Below, in pieces: positions 24,450-37,226 of a DNA stretch of 64,000 bases. Source of the stretch: Pyrrhoderma lamaoense (lineage: Eukaryota; Basidiomycota; Agaricomycetes; Hymenochaetales; Hymenochaetaceae). The notes under the pieces were generated by a model. The model did not search any database. It worked only from the letters and a program-made list of their open reading frames with translations, and had not been told where the DNA came from. The translations under genes were made by a program, and so were the position numbers. The stretch lies in NCBI GenBank assembly GCA_002794735.1, contig NBAZ01000040.1:36980-100979 (forward strand), read 5' to 3'. Each line of letters begins with the position of its first letter. Positions within the stretch are counted from its first letter, which is position 1.

Positions 24450-24839
24450 AAGGCTCCCTTCCGTCTTTGTTTCGGCTTTCACTTTTTGAAATTACTTCTT
24501 GGGTTTAAATGGGTTTTTCTTATGAACAATTATATACAACTCGTTCTGTTTTATTATGGGTTTGGCGGTAACGTCTTAGATTACATCTAAGTTATATAAA
24601 CAAATACAATATATATATATATATATTCTTTAGGAGTTTACTTTTATGTTAGCTTTCTTTATCTTGATCCCCGTCTCTCTCTGAGTTTGGTAATGTATCG
24701 TCTGGTTTCCCTGCTAAAGAAGGGGTAGAACTCTTAGAGAGATGATCCTCCTTATCATTTGGTATGTCCGCCGATTTTACGGACTCGATTTCCGCATTAC
24801 CCAGGTTGTTATTTTCAGGAGCACATTTTTCAACAGTGT
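24450..24839. other. Convergent 3' region with AT microsatellite
   Basis: 3' flanks of the hydrolase and sirtuin genes. A perfect (AT)9 repeat lies at 24609-24626. The open minus-strand frame 24843-24649 may be the true end of the sirtuin (see that entry). Confidence 0.5.
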
Positions 24840-26402
24840 TCACTTCCCCTCATCTTTTTCGTGAGAATCGTGAGATATCTTCCCCTCATTCTTCTTATGA
24901 GTAAAATCCCGATCTGCATTGTCCCCCCCTTCTTCTAATCTTACTGATTCGATCCGTTCGGCAATCTTGTCTACAACATCCTTGAGTGTAGTTACACCGA
25001 TCTTCTCCTCTAGTCCTGTTGTCGTTTCCCCATTATCTTCTAGGATACTCTCTTCCTCTCCTTCCCCTCCTTCCTTTTCTCCTTCTCTGATCTGCTCTAC
25101 CCCATCTTCCTCGTCCTCCCATTCATCTTCCTTATCATCCTTTGGTACTTCGATCACTTCCTTCGGTAGCTCCGTCTGCGCCCAGAGTTTTTCCAAATCA
25201 TCCTTCCATCCTAAAAGTTGGCACAACTCCCGAACTGCCTTGTCACAAGGTAATAGGCAAGCAACATCGTTCGGTCTCGACCCCCATCCTCCAACATGAT
25301 CAAGGTTCAGTAAAAGTCGGGGACAGTCCTCCGAAACAACCTCTGTTAAGGATGCAAAGGGGTGAACGGTCAGTGAGGTGCCCATTACGATGAGAAGATC
25401 TGCTTTTCGTAGGTGTTGTATCCCAGCGAAGAATTTAGCTGGTAGCTAACCATAGAATCGTAAAAGACCATAAATTAGTATGTATGCTTAAATGCCCAAA
25501 AGAGGGTATGGATACATACCGATTCTCCAAAGAATACAATATCAGGTTTAACATATCCTCCACACTTCCGTTTCTCACATACTGGTATCTCCTGTGATTT
25601 TATCTTAGCTTTGATCTTCCTTTCTGGATATCGTGCACCACATTCAATACAGTGTTGGTCTGCGAAACTACCATGTGCTTCAATTATCTTATTTGGAGGG
25701 ACTCCAGCTACTCGTTCGAGCGTATCGATATTCTGAGTGAAGCATGTATGCAGATAACCTTTATCTGCTAAGAGACGGATGAAGGAATGAGTCGGAGTAG
25801 GTCGGAATTTTCCTGGAGCGAGTTCATGGGCTAGTACATAGACTGATAAAAAAAGCCCGTTATTAGAATTTTGACATAATTGATGATGTATAGATATAAA
25901 CGACGTACAAGGTCGTGGATCTCTTCTAAAGAACCCAATATCGAAAACGGCTTCAGGATAAGGTAAATTCAGACGTTCGAGGTTGGCCTGGCCAATGTGA
26001 GTTCAGCAAGAGTTGCATCCTGACAGTCATCTCAGTCATACATATAATCCTATACTCTCATTTCAGTCGATCAAAACTAGGTGTATGTCTTGCGCTTGAC
26101 TGACCTGTTTCAGGTGACCTGAAGTCTGGTATCCCGGCGGAGGTGCTTATTCCTGAAACCCAGGTAATTATCTATCAGTATCTATAGTATATCAAAATAA
26201 TATAGCGTCTACCAGCCCCTGCCTGTAAAAGTACAGTAAGAACTGACTGATTTGGAACGAAAGAATCTGCATTTGATATAGAACTAACCATAACAAATAT
26301 ATTTTTGCAAGCATCACTTTTTATGTATTTTGCTATTCCAGGAAGATCAAGTGACTCGAGTACTTGAGGACTATCATTTCTACCTAACAGGGACTTCCAC
26401 AT
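24840..26402 (-). CDS. NAD-dependent protein deacetylase, SIRT2/Hst2-type sirtuin
   Basis: Class I sirtuin removing acyl groups from lysines using NAD. Exons 26402-26289, 26222-26213 (10 nt), 26152-26105, 26049-26042 (8 nt), 25987-25909, 25842-25520 and 25445-24840; 1188 nt, 395 aa. The microexons supply AGAG and LY of the NAD-binding core AGAGISTSAGIPDFRSPETG followed by LYANLERL. Further motifs are FYVLAHELAPGKF, TQNIDTLERVAG, HGSFADQHCIECG with the catalytic His, paired zinc cysteines CIEC and CEKRKC, GGYVKPDIVFFGESLP and IVMGTSLTVHPFASL. The C-terminus is a long acidic tail. The stop at 24840 follows a GGGG run; with one more base the acidic reading continues to 24649 (about 64 more residues), so the end is uncertain. 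Confidence 0.93.
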
Positions 26403-27077
26403 TTTCCTGATAATTTTGTATAAAACGACAGTATGTGATAGTTCAAGGCCAAGAGATATAGTGATCATCACTGAGAAGTGCTCGTGAGATGATCTCATTT
26501 CATGACGTAAACATCATTTGGTCTTGGAATAATCTTAAACACAGGTAGGTGTACGAAAGGACGCCAGGCACTGATACACAGACGAACGCTTCCTTCAACC
26601 CAAGTGAAGATATCCAGATCGTGCATGTTACTCATGGTTCTGGAGCCCTTTGTATACTCATCTGTAATTATAATTACATTGTTAATTCGTTCTCTGTACT
26701 CAAAGATCAAATCTGAAAGAATCAATAAACGAATTTTCCGTCAGAGCTTCGTTAATCACACAGAAGGACACAAGGGAACAATGTAAGAACGATGTTCAAA
26801 AATGTTCAGGATCTCCTATAGTACTTGAATTTATTGCTCCAGATAAACTTAGTTGTATTAGAACATTTTTGGTTGATAGAATATACAGATCTAAGAATGC
26901 ATAAAAGTGAGATCAAATCCAAGTGCCTTACTATACAATGAGATGAAGACCTGATGAGATAGCAATGATAGATGTAGTTGAGTTATGCAAGAATGAAAGC
27001 AAGGGGGATGACGATGAAAACATGAAAAACAAAACTGGGCTAGCAAATAGATGAAATTGAAATGCATTTCGTCATTT
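26403..27077. other. Intergenic region upstream of sirtuin
   Basis: A minus-strand open frame at 26725-26495 has exon-like composition (a TCAG splice acceptor precedes it and it ends in a TGA). I could not find plausible partner exons or recognise a family, so I do not call it a gene. Confidence 0.35.
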
Positions 27078-30000
27078 TCATTTTTGCACTTTCGTAGTTG
27101 TGCGCTTTCTCTTAGAACGAGTCGCATGGCCTTCTGGACCAGTCCTCTTCCTCTTGGAAGGACGTGCTTCCACATCTGTGTTTGCTGTCGCCTCTACAGC
27201 ATTTTTGGTCATGGATCTCGTTATTCTCCGATTTTCGCCTTGTGCCAACTCTTTGTCTACTATGACGGTGTTTTGTGCCCTACTTCTGTTAACCGGCTTC
27301 AAAGAGGCATCGGTATTCGATTTACCCCGCCTTTTTGTCGTACGAGTTTTCCTTTGAAACTCTTCTGGTTCTCTCTCTTGTGCGGCAGTTCTTGATGCAT
27401 CAATATCATCATCTAGACATAGGGCACTTGCCTCACGTTTCGAGTCACTTGGTATACGTTGAGGTTTAGTTTCGGATATTTTTGTTTCGCAAGACCCTTT
27501 CGTCCTAATCAAAGAACGATGAACATAAGATGACATATTATGACAATCTCGACTACACATACCTTGACTTTCTTTGTGGGTGCACGTCCGATCTTGCATC
27601 GTATGTGATTCGTGGCAATTTTGTGATAGGCCTGCTTACAACTTTAGAGTTGACACGAATAGGAATGACCTTAGTATTACTATGTGCCACACATTTCAAC
27701 GCTTTCATTATTTCGTTGTGCAACAATCCATCATTAGTCATTGTGATAGGATCTTTTCCGTTAAGATACTCGTCCGTATAACACTCTAATAGTTTGTCCC
27801 TGATACCCATCATTGTAAACCTCAGCGTCTGAAGGTCATCAGGAATATGGTCCAATAATTCCCCGATCTCATCGTCATGTACAAGGAAAGCTGCTCGTAA
27901 CGCGCTACTCATTTTTCCAGGAAATATTAAGCCCATATAGCATCTCTGAGCTTCAATCATCTCTTTATAGTTTTCGTTTTCAAATTTTGAGTCAGCTTCT
28001 GGAGTTTCTTGGAACGCAAAGAGAGTCCAGATCGCTATCCACCAGATAGATTCTAAATCATGGATATAATTAGCCCAAACTCCCTTTTTAGGGTACATTC
28101 TTTGAGCATCTTCTATGCCCCAAATCCTCCGCTCCATACGATTTTTTGGTTTGAATTGGTAGGCCTGAGCGGCAACTTCGATGGCTGTATAATCGGGTGT
28201 GCCCTGTTAGATTATGTGAGCCATAAATAGTCTGTTGATTTGAAAAGTAGTTCTTACAACCCGGTTGTCGCACATCCCTCCTCCAGTTCCCACTCTCTTA
28301 GCGAACTCGAAGTCCCCAATGAGCCCACGACTCTCCCCGTAACGGGGTTAGTATATAAGTACAGGTTCCCTGGACTAATATCGCGGTGGACCCATCCTGC
28401 TTCATGATTTGACGAAGAGCTATACCATCATCAGTAAAATTCAAGTGAGGGTGGAATACACAACTTACCTTTAACTGCACAATATAGGACAAAACCCATA
28501 TCCTTTAGATTACGCAGTTTATTGTAGGGGATAGCAACCTCTTTGATTACTATCCTATAATGCCAGCGATGAACGTACACAGAACTTTGATTCACTTCCA
28601 ATTTGTTTTTTCTCCCATGATGTTGACCATCCGCTTCTCTTTGTTTACCTCCAAAAGACGTCATGGAACTATTTTTATTCCCGTTTTCTTCCCCATGTAA
28701 AGATTTCATGTACATTGATTCAGGGACCTTACCACGGAGAAGAGATAATATCGTATGCTCTTCTTGGTCTCTAACTTTAACCCTTCCAGATGCGACGGTA
28801 GTCAGAGTTAAATCTTCGACAATTGTTCGCCCTGCGTCATCTTTAATGTCAGCAAGAGCCTTTCGCAGCTTCACATCTTCCGTATCGAAATCCTCTATAG
28901 GCCAAAAATCCTTAATTATCACAGGTTCTTTCTCTTCCATATCGTCAGCTTTGAAAGCCTTGTATATTCTTGTACCTGCGGTAAAGATTCTATTTGCTTT
29001 GCTACCTGAGATAATATTTGACGAAGATGTCTTAAAATTATTCCCATCGATGTCGAACGCGAACTCCCGTTCAGTGCCATCATGTTGTGCGGTTATGGTT
29101 GGATCCCAACCAAGATCAACCTTATCAGCAAATACAAGTGAAAGAACTACCTTGACCATTGTTAATGGGTCCTATAACATGCTTCGTCAGCGGAGGAAGA
29201 CGCATAAGTAGTTGAGCATACATTGTTAAAGTCAAAAGGATGGCTAGCAATGATCATGCCACGGCAGGCAAACCACAGTACCATACGGGTATCATCGATG
29301 GTTGCACCGAGTGTGAATCTTCGACATGGGTCTTTGGACATGCGATGTTGAAGGCTGTTGATAACTCGCTGAGTGTTCTGAAGGGAAAGTGTCAGTACCA
29401 TCACAGCCTTAGAGAACTTGAAGAATCACATCTTCTATATCGTTTCTTGTTTCCTTGAGATGAAAGATAAAGGCACTATCATACCAATACTTCGCTCTCT
29501 TAGTCTCCAGATTCGCGCTGTCAGGAGCCTTTGAGTATAATTGGATATCTATCTCAGTCCCACTAGTTCTCTCTAACGATATGACGTTGCTCCCATCGGA
29601 ATGTAATGAAGTTGTTGGATGTATGTAAGAACCACTTGTTTCATGAGCCGTCCTTGTGATTGCGTTGATTATGTTTACACATAATTTGTTGTAGACATTA
29701 GTTTCATGATCTCTGGAATCTTTGTTACCCTGTGGGAACCCCTCCCAGAAGAGTTCACCTGTAACAGAACATTTTTGAAGTATTTCCTTTTCAATACAAT
29801 AGCTAAGAATTTGGTCGATATCAAATTCTGGTCGGATTGGAGGCAGGACGTGGTCAAAGAAGTAATTCAATGACCCACACCAAACATTATCTTCAAGGTT
29901 ATTTAAAGTATCTCAGCATTTCAGTTTCACATAGTAGCCGTAGTGGAGACTCACCCCATTCATCGAATCTTCTTTTTATCGGTGTTTCTATGGGTGGTGG

Positions 30001-30177
30001 TTCTCGTTTCTTCTCCGGAGTTTTCTCTCGAGTGCAAGTAGATGTTATGAGTACGGAGTGAGAGGGCAAGCCTGAGTTGTACTCTTCGAGATATACGGCC
30101 TTGCCTTTCCCCTTAGTATTCCTTTTCTTTCTAGGCTTTATGGAGTAAGTAGTTGCTTTACAGAGAACCGCGTCCAA
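27078..30177 (-). CDS. Fungal-type FunK1 protein kinase, frame-broken copy
   Basis: FunK1 kinases are an expanded fungal protein-kinase family with nuclear-type basic tails. Exons: open from about 30177 to 29955 (start unresolved, no in-frame ATG), 29911-29418, 29377-29222, 29171-28469, 28419-28261, 28203-27563 and 27504-27078. Diagnostic motifs are HRWHYRIVIKEVA, VHRDISPGNLYLY (catalytic loop), GLIGDFEFAKRV (metal-binding DFE), GTPDYTAIEVAAQAY and YIHDLESIWWIAIWTLF. The tail is rich in KRKR clusters. The catalytic-loop exon needs one base at 28405/28406 (ALRQI versus HEAGWVHRD) and one in the C run 28335-28338 (NPVTG versus ESRGLIGD). With both, all phases close. Introns are very short (40-58 nt). 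It could be a decayed copy or carry assembly errors. Confidence 0.82.
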
Positions 30178-31532
30178 TCACAGTCACAAACAGCACGGTG
30201 TGTCACGTACCATTATAACCTTTATATTGAATAACGGGCACCTTATGAATTCGGGTTCACTAATGGCGCGCACTGGGCGTCTTGTGAGGTAGTGAGTGAT
30301 AGTATCATCCAGATCTCATCGCATTCCATAATACTTGAGATTCTAGTGGTTGTACTTTCCTAAACAGGCAGTAGTGCTTACAAATATACTTAACTGGGCG
30401 CATCACTGCACAAACCCAACTTGTTCAACAAGTTGTTGTATTAATGGTGTCTTTAAGAACCAGAGTTACCTTGCAAGTATTTCGACCAGGGGTCATCAAC
30501 TTGATGATAATTGCACCTTCATCTATAAGCCGGTTGAGGGATTCCAGGAGCTACTTAGAATGATACTGTTTTTTCTTATATCCAAGATTTTACTGCTGCT
30601 GACGGATCTATATCACAGATTACTATTAGTTCATCAGTGATTGATTATGTTTTCCATTGACAGTATGTGTCAACCAGTGTCACAACCTTTCGGATTTTAT
30701 CTTTTACAATGTCCACTGAGACCTTATTCGACAGTTTAGTCAAACCATAGTATCTGAGGTGACCTTTTTGAGGCCCCGCTCGCCGCAGTCTCGACGTGTA
30801 TTAATTGCAGCTCTGTTCATCATGATGTGTCTGCACCGCAGCACCGTTTTTCTGCGAATGCTCCTATCTGTTTAATTTTCTCAGCTAAGTGTTGGTCACG
30901 TTGAGATCGGACGGGATGTGTATACGGAGTGAAAATCCTTAATATAGTATTTCTTAATTTATGACAGTGACCAATTCTAGCTGCTTCAAGCTCCGCTTGA
31001 AATTAATCACTATTACGGTTAAGAGATAATATAAATCGGTATGATATCGTGTGCACGTTCGCAGATGTTGTCCAACGTGATCGTTCAGTATTCTTCCTTG
31101 CGAGGGAACATGAATGAATATGGATTGGATGGTGGACCTGAACATGACCAGCATCTTCGTACTGAGTTCGGATACTGTCCCTTCTTTGGGTGACTTCTAT
31201 ACTTGGCCATGCTTATGCGCTTATAATAGCCTGGTTTGCAATGAGACGACCCGAAATTCATCAAGCTATCAAGAACATCAGAACGCAGGACAGGTTTACA
31301 TACCACGCGATCCTCGTTAAAGAAGGCTCTGCGGGTACTCCTCCCTCGTCCATAACCCCCCTCCCACTCAGAGTCTAAAAATTCTGTGTATAGGCCATCT
31401 ATTTCCCACCAGAACTTCCAGTTTTACTTAATTTAGGTTCTAAAGAACACACGCATACCCCCTATTCACTGTGTGGCACAAGTGACTTAGGATTTAAGTA
31501 GGGAAGGATCTCTCTCTTTCTAAACTTGCACC
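30178..31532. other. Divergent intergenic region (about 1.35 kb)
   Basis: Lies between the FunK1 5' end and the DUF2235 gene. The missing FunK1 first exon must be here; a stretch at 30244-30210 reads KVPVIQYKGYN before a GTACGTG donor and could be part of it. No other feature seen. Confidence 0.4.
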
Positions 31533-33529
31533 ATGTCTGGATCTCTTCCGTTGTCGGCTACGAAGATAGCATCTAGCGAGAAATCTCGAATGCTGGTTCT
31601 CTGCTTTGATGGAACATCAAATCAATATGGTGGTGAGGTGGGTGTCAGCACCATATTCAATGACACCCAAGTGTACTAACTAGAAAAAACAAATGAATTA
31701 TCTGCATGTGTTCTAGAATACAAACGTCGTCAAATTCTTCTCCATGTGCGTGTGTTTGAACATAGATTTAATTAAAACATTGATGGTTACTATTGGATCT
31801 TTTTTAACTTGTTCAAATTTGATTTCTGACACCGACGCGCATATCGTAACGTGGCTAACATATCTTTAAAAAATGGAAAATTCTCATGATTATATGTGCA
31901 CACCTTATATTGCTTGTAAAAATCAGGCTGAGGAAGGATTGTGACGACGAGCAACTGTGCTATTACCAGACAGGAGTAGGTACCTATGGACCTCCTGGGC
32001 TCATGTCACCCATTGCAAGTTGGTTTTCTAGACTTCTCGATGAGGCGATTGCTTTGTAAGAATGATTTTTCTCTCCTTTGTTAACCTTTCTCACTTCGAA
32101 TAAAATACTAACACATCAATATGTAACATCCGATTGAACACAGGTATCTTGACGAGCATGTGATGGACGGCTATAAATTCATAATGAATAATTACAACCC
32201 CGGGGACAAGATATCGATTTTTGGATTCTCCAGAGGAGCATACACGGCTAGGGCTCTCGCCGGTTTCTTGTCCAAGATAGGGCTTCTCCCTAGAGATAAC
32301 CTACAACAGGTGACCTTTGCATACAAAATGTATAAACGGACGGATGCAGAGGGTCTTGTACTTGCTAAAGGATTCAAGGATACCTATTGTCGTCCTGTAT
32401 CTATCGAATTCCTAGGGGTTTGGTGAGTTTTGTCATATTGGTATTTTTCGACGATCTGGTGAAAAAAAAAACTGATCATGCTCCTGAAAACTCTTTACAA
32501 CATCGGAATGGCCTGCAGGGATACAGTGGCTAGTACTGGAGTGATCATGAGCAAAAACTTGCCGTTCACAACGAATAATAGCTATATTAAGATTTTCAGA
32601 CATGCCCTTTCGCTAGATGAGAGGCGGGCAAAGTTCGTGCCTACTTTCTGGCAGCTCTCCACAAAACAGCCTACAGCTCCTAAGCCGGGTTTAGGTGCAA
32701 CACCGGCAGCAATTATCTCTTCTATTCAGAGTAATGCTAAGAAATATCAGGATCCTAATGGCGACGTCACCAATGGAATACAGATGAATGGATCTTCCAT
32801 GAAGTCTGGCTCGAAAAAAATGAAGGTATCATCGATCGCTGTAAGCGATCGTATACGAAACGAAATCGACCCAGAAGAGAGCAATTTAGACACAACGGAC
32901 GTTAAACAGGTGTGGTTTAGTGGATGTCATAGCGGTTCGTCTATACTCGGATCTCTTTACTCGTATAACCGTTTAGTTTTCGACTCACTTTCTGGCGATT
33001 TCTAGACATTGGAGGCGGTGCCGAGCTGAACTCCGTAAAAGCATCGCTTGCCGATATTCCTTTGAGGTGGATGGTTCGAGAGGTTGTGAATTCCAAATGT
33101 GGTATAATGTTTTGTGCCAAGAAGATGGAAGAGTTTGATATCCATATAACACTCCCGGATGCAAGTTATTTCGGGGTAAAAAATGATGATAGTGGAGCTG
33201 AACAGAATTCTTCAAGTACGTCTTCGCCTCCTGAATCCCCTCAAGATATGGAATCAGACAAGGAGGATGCGACTAAGCCACTGCACGATGAATTACGGTT
33301 ACTACCTCTTTGGTGGATCTTGGAGCTAATCCCTCTTCCATTCTCATGGCAAGACGCGAAGGGTCAGTGGCACAGTAAATGGAAGTTGCATCTTGGAAGT
33401 GGGCGATACGTGAACCATAGTGGTCCGCTGCTGTTCCACGAAACTGTGAAAATACGTGAGAGTGACACATCATTGAAGTATACCCCGGCGGCGAAGTATA
33501 CCAAAGGAACTGAGAGCTATGTCTGGTGA
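31533..33529 (+). CDS. DUF2235 alpha/beta hydrolase (Tle1-like phospholipase fold)
   Basis: Predicted hydrolase of the DUF2235 family, related in fold to the Tle1 phospholipase domain. Exons 31533-31637, 31717-31745 (29 nt), 31927-32055, 32144-32422, 32519-32934 and 33006-33529; 1482 nt, 493 aa, phases close. Landmarks are VLCFDGTSNQYG at the first strand, NTNVVKFFSML, YYQTGVGTYG, the nucleophile elbow ISIFGFSRGAYTARALAGF (Ser in GxSxG), EFLGVWDTVAS, IFRHALSLDERRAKF, VKQVWFSGCHSDIGGGA and IPLRWMVRE. A disordered acidic insert (about residues 370-400) precedes the C-terminal LPLWWILELIPLP segment. Fungal copies are often multigene; the role is unknown. Confidence 0.9.
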
Positions 33530-36500
33530 CCTTGGGCGAAATCACCTGCGTTCATGAAGGATAAGTTTCTGATTCTGTATCTGGGATAGTACTATCGTAC
33601 CTTAGTTGGAGAATTGAGGGTGTTCCGACTATACTACTACTCAATGGATAATCTTTTGCAGTGAAGAGATGTTATTCAGTTGTGGCTAATGTGTTTCAAT
33701 GCCTTAATTTATTTTCCCTGATTTTCTAGTATCCTATTGTTCCATATGTTCATGTGCGATGAGATAGGAGAGGGTGTTTTATTCTACATATGTTGTTAAA
33801 CCTTTAGGCTAAGTAGGGACTTTTACTACTTCTAGCTACATATGCGTATTTCCGATATCCTTATTCTTTATGACTCTGTAAAGCGTTATCATTTCAATGT
33901 ATGTATTTTTCAGAGCTTGGTCGACGGTCAGAGAGTGATCAGCAAACCCAAGATTGCGAAAGAACGCGAAAGAACCTGAACCCCTAAGGGGCGTGGATGT
34001 GAATTTAGTCGATAGGCAGATCAAAGGGTGGATCTATGCGAAAGGGTAAAAACTAGTGAGTTAGACGTGCGGCGCATGAGATTTAAGAGATTTGAGAATG
34101 TGATTTGCTATCCTGCCAAGCTTAAGCCTAGACTGAAGGGTTGTTACCGCTTAAAGTATATTGCCATTTGTCGGTCCCTATGATCTAGAAAAATGAGAAG
34201 GAGTATGGAGAAGTTGTAAGGATATATCAGATTAATCGATATGTGCCCTCACTCGCTCCACCTGGTGTGTTTGTGCACATATGTACCCGTGTACATGTAC
34301 ATTTGTGTGTGCACTTGTTCAGTGCGGAGAAATAGAGTGAAGGTGAAGTTTTGAGCCCCTCACCTCTCATCCTCTCTGGCCTTGATTCCGAGCCCGAGCC
34401 CGAGTCGGAGTAGCTAACTCGACTTGTTGTGCTTGTTGTGCTTGTGAAGGCTTGTTTTTTCTTTCGATAAATTTCTTCCTTCTCTGGGTGATTACGTCTT
34501 GTACGCGTTATTCGGTCGGTGACCATTTTTAGAAGCTTCCGAATGTATAGAACCGCAAAATAACGGGACTATTCATCCAACTCACAACTGGGTATAAAAA
34601 GTGTGTTTGGTCACTCCGATCATCGATCACGGCATATATACAATCTGTACAAAAACAAGTTTCAGGGCTTCGCCTCATCAACATGCTGGGCACAAGATTG
34701 ACAGTCAGAAAATTAATGCTGCTATAAGAAATGAAAAGAGAAAGAAGCGAAAAAAAAAGTTGCATTTGTTCAAAGACGGATGCACTGGAGGGTTAGGAAC
34801 TTCCTTCTAGATCAGGGTGTTTGTTCACTCTGTACTACGAATAGTATACTACAACATCTACGTGTGCCGTATATACACGTATTCCAGCTGTTGTAAGCGC
34901 TGAAGCGGTAGAACTGGAAACCGAAAACAGAACAATATTGTGAGATAACTAAAACAGTTATTTATAGTTATTTCTGATGTCCAGATCAGGTTTAGAGAAC
35001 AGGGTAGGCGATTAGATTATTGGTAGAAAATAACTACAGGACGCGGATAGGAACGAAAACAGTATGCATGTATGGTTGTTTAAAAAAGATCTTTTTTTTT
35101 CTCCTATTCTACCTATTACACAGATTTCCGGCTTCTAAATATGTAAACTAGCGCCTTTCAGATACGACAAATATATCTTTATAGTCTATAATTCAAATAA
35201 ATCTTTGATAGCATACGTACTTGTTTTTACAAATTCAGTATTTTATGGTGTTTGTCCCGAAAGGAGATATAGTTATGGCTGTGAAGTGGGGGTGTAACGA
35301 GATTGAACAATACGCATCTGTATCCTTTCAAGTCTTTGATCCTTGATCTAGTTCCTGATCAAAGTGGCTTACCACAGATTTCTGGCACATCTCGTTACTC
35401 CGTTTATCATACAGATACAAAGGATCTCAGTAGGTAAGAGGCAGGGTTATTACATCTCATTGTATCTCTTTGTATCGTTTCCCGCCTTTCGCATCATGTT
35501 TTGGCATATTGAATCCACCATAATATTGATAAACATGAGGGGGGGAATGCGGGATTCGGAATAATGATTGCTCCCCAGAACGGGATCAAATTCCCCCCTT
35601 TTTTTACTTCATTATATTATATTTTAGCTTGACATCGCTGGAAAAAAGTCGGAGGGGTCGGGGATCTGGACAGAACTAAATTATGATTATAAATCACTGT
35701 AATGTAAACGACAAACTTTCCCACCTTCGAATGCCATTGGAAAGCGCTGTTGTGGGTAAAGGCAATCACGTGTCTACAAACTTACGAATTTTGGAAATAG
35801 TCTAGAAGGGGTTTCCAGTCCCCTTCTTCTCTCGTTCGCCAATGCGCCATTGCTGTTATTACATATTTAAACATACAACTGCGCAACATACATTTATCAA
35901 TGTTGCATTGATATTACATGTAGATCTAACTATGTATGTATAATTCGGACAGATTAAAGAAGCTGAGAGAAGAGTGTTTGTAAATCAAATTAGCATTGCG
36001 TTCTTCTTTACTCCTTTATCCTGTTAGAGAAATTATGCTAAAAAGAATGTGGCGCCGCGCCATCCCGTCCGGCATGAAATTTCGGCGCAAGGAAGCAATA
36101 ATATAACTGACATGCACCAGTCTCCTCACTGTATATATAGCTCATTCATTAAGTTCCTCAGATCTCTCCTGATTCATGTAACCTTTTCCTTTTGCTTCCT
36201 CTTCGACTCATAACAACGTACAACATGACCAGATCCAAGGAGATCCGAATAATATATATTTGAATAAGATTCTCTCCCTCTCAGCGCATGCCCATCTCTA
36301 TTCATTTGGATGTTTTTTGCGAACTTCTTTTCCTTTATATTTTTCGTCTGTTTATTCATTTCTCACACATCTACGATCTATTATACTGATAGATGGATGA
36401 TATGAGCTTTTTTGGCACTAAAACTAATACAAAAATGGGTGGGCGGGAGGTTGCGTGGAATTGGGTCTAAACCTAAAAATCTAGACCCATCGAAGAAGCG

Positions 36501-37226
36501 GATCGAGGGGAAAGATCTATGGGAAAATTGATTGGTTTACGCTGGTCATGAAAGGAAACGTGACGAAACAAGAATACACGGTGTGAGGAAAAAATCATGG
36601 ATCATGACGTGAAATTTTATCTTTGGTATACATGTAATAGTAAAGTGCTAATGGCAAAAAAAGGAAGTGAGAGGAGCGATGTATAGAAAAAAAGAGATTC
36701 GGTTGACGAGTCCGAGACTAGATAGGAATTGTCCTTTTGACCAATACACCAATTTGAAGGAGTAATTCGTGCTGAACACATGGGAACACACAATGACATA
36801 CAAAACCATGTTTGCCTCGAAGGATCTATATGATAGACGCAAGGGGGTATAATCGATCTCGCAAGAAACGAAACATGCATGGTTAGCGTGCATCCACTTT
36901 TTTTTTCTCTCCAAACAAGAAAAAAATGAAACCTAATTAAGAGATAGAGTCAATAAATTTGACACGTTACGCGGAGAGAAATGGGTAGTGCGTGCACTTC
37001 ATGGGACTTACAATCATGAGTGAAGAAATTTGTAATTATATCTAGAGGAAAGCAGATATACAACAGAAAATGGAAATAATTCACAGAGATACAGAACCAG
37101 AGCCGAAGCAGATATATAATGCACAAGAAACGCCCCAAGAAAGAATCTTTTTCGCTTTTTTCTTTTTGAAATTTCGTCCGAAGTCGCAATGCATTTGTAT
37201 TATGGGACGTTCAAATTCAAATGCCG
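33530..37226. other. Gene-poor region (about 3.7 kb)
   Basis: The longest stretch without a supported gene. Several short open frames on both strands (34227-34526, 36617-36914) have repetitive or low-complexity translations and no intron structure. Positions 34273-34314 contain an imperfect GT/AC-rich inverted repeat. No transposon ends or RNA genes were recognised. Confidence 0.5.

Noticed and set aside
24600..24630. AT repeat as an origin or telomere-related element
   Set aside because: It is a plain (AT)9 microsatellite in a 3' flank.
36617..36914. Overlapping minus-strand ORFs in the gene-poor region
   Set aside because: Hydrophobic low-complexity translations typical of AT-rich noncoding sequence.
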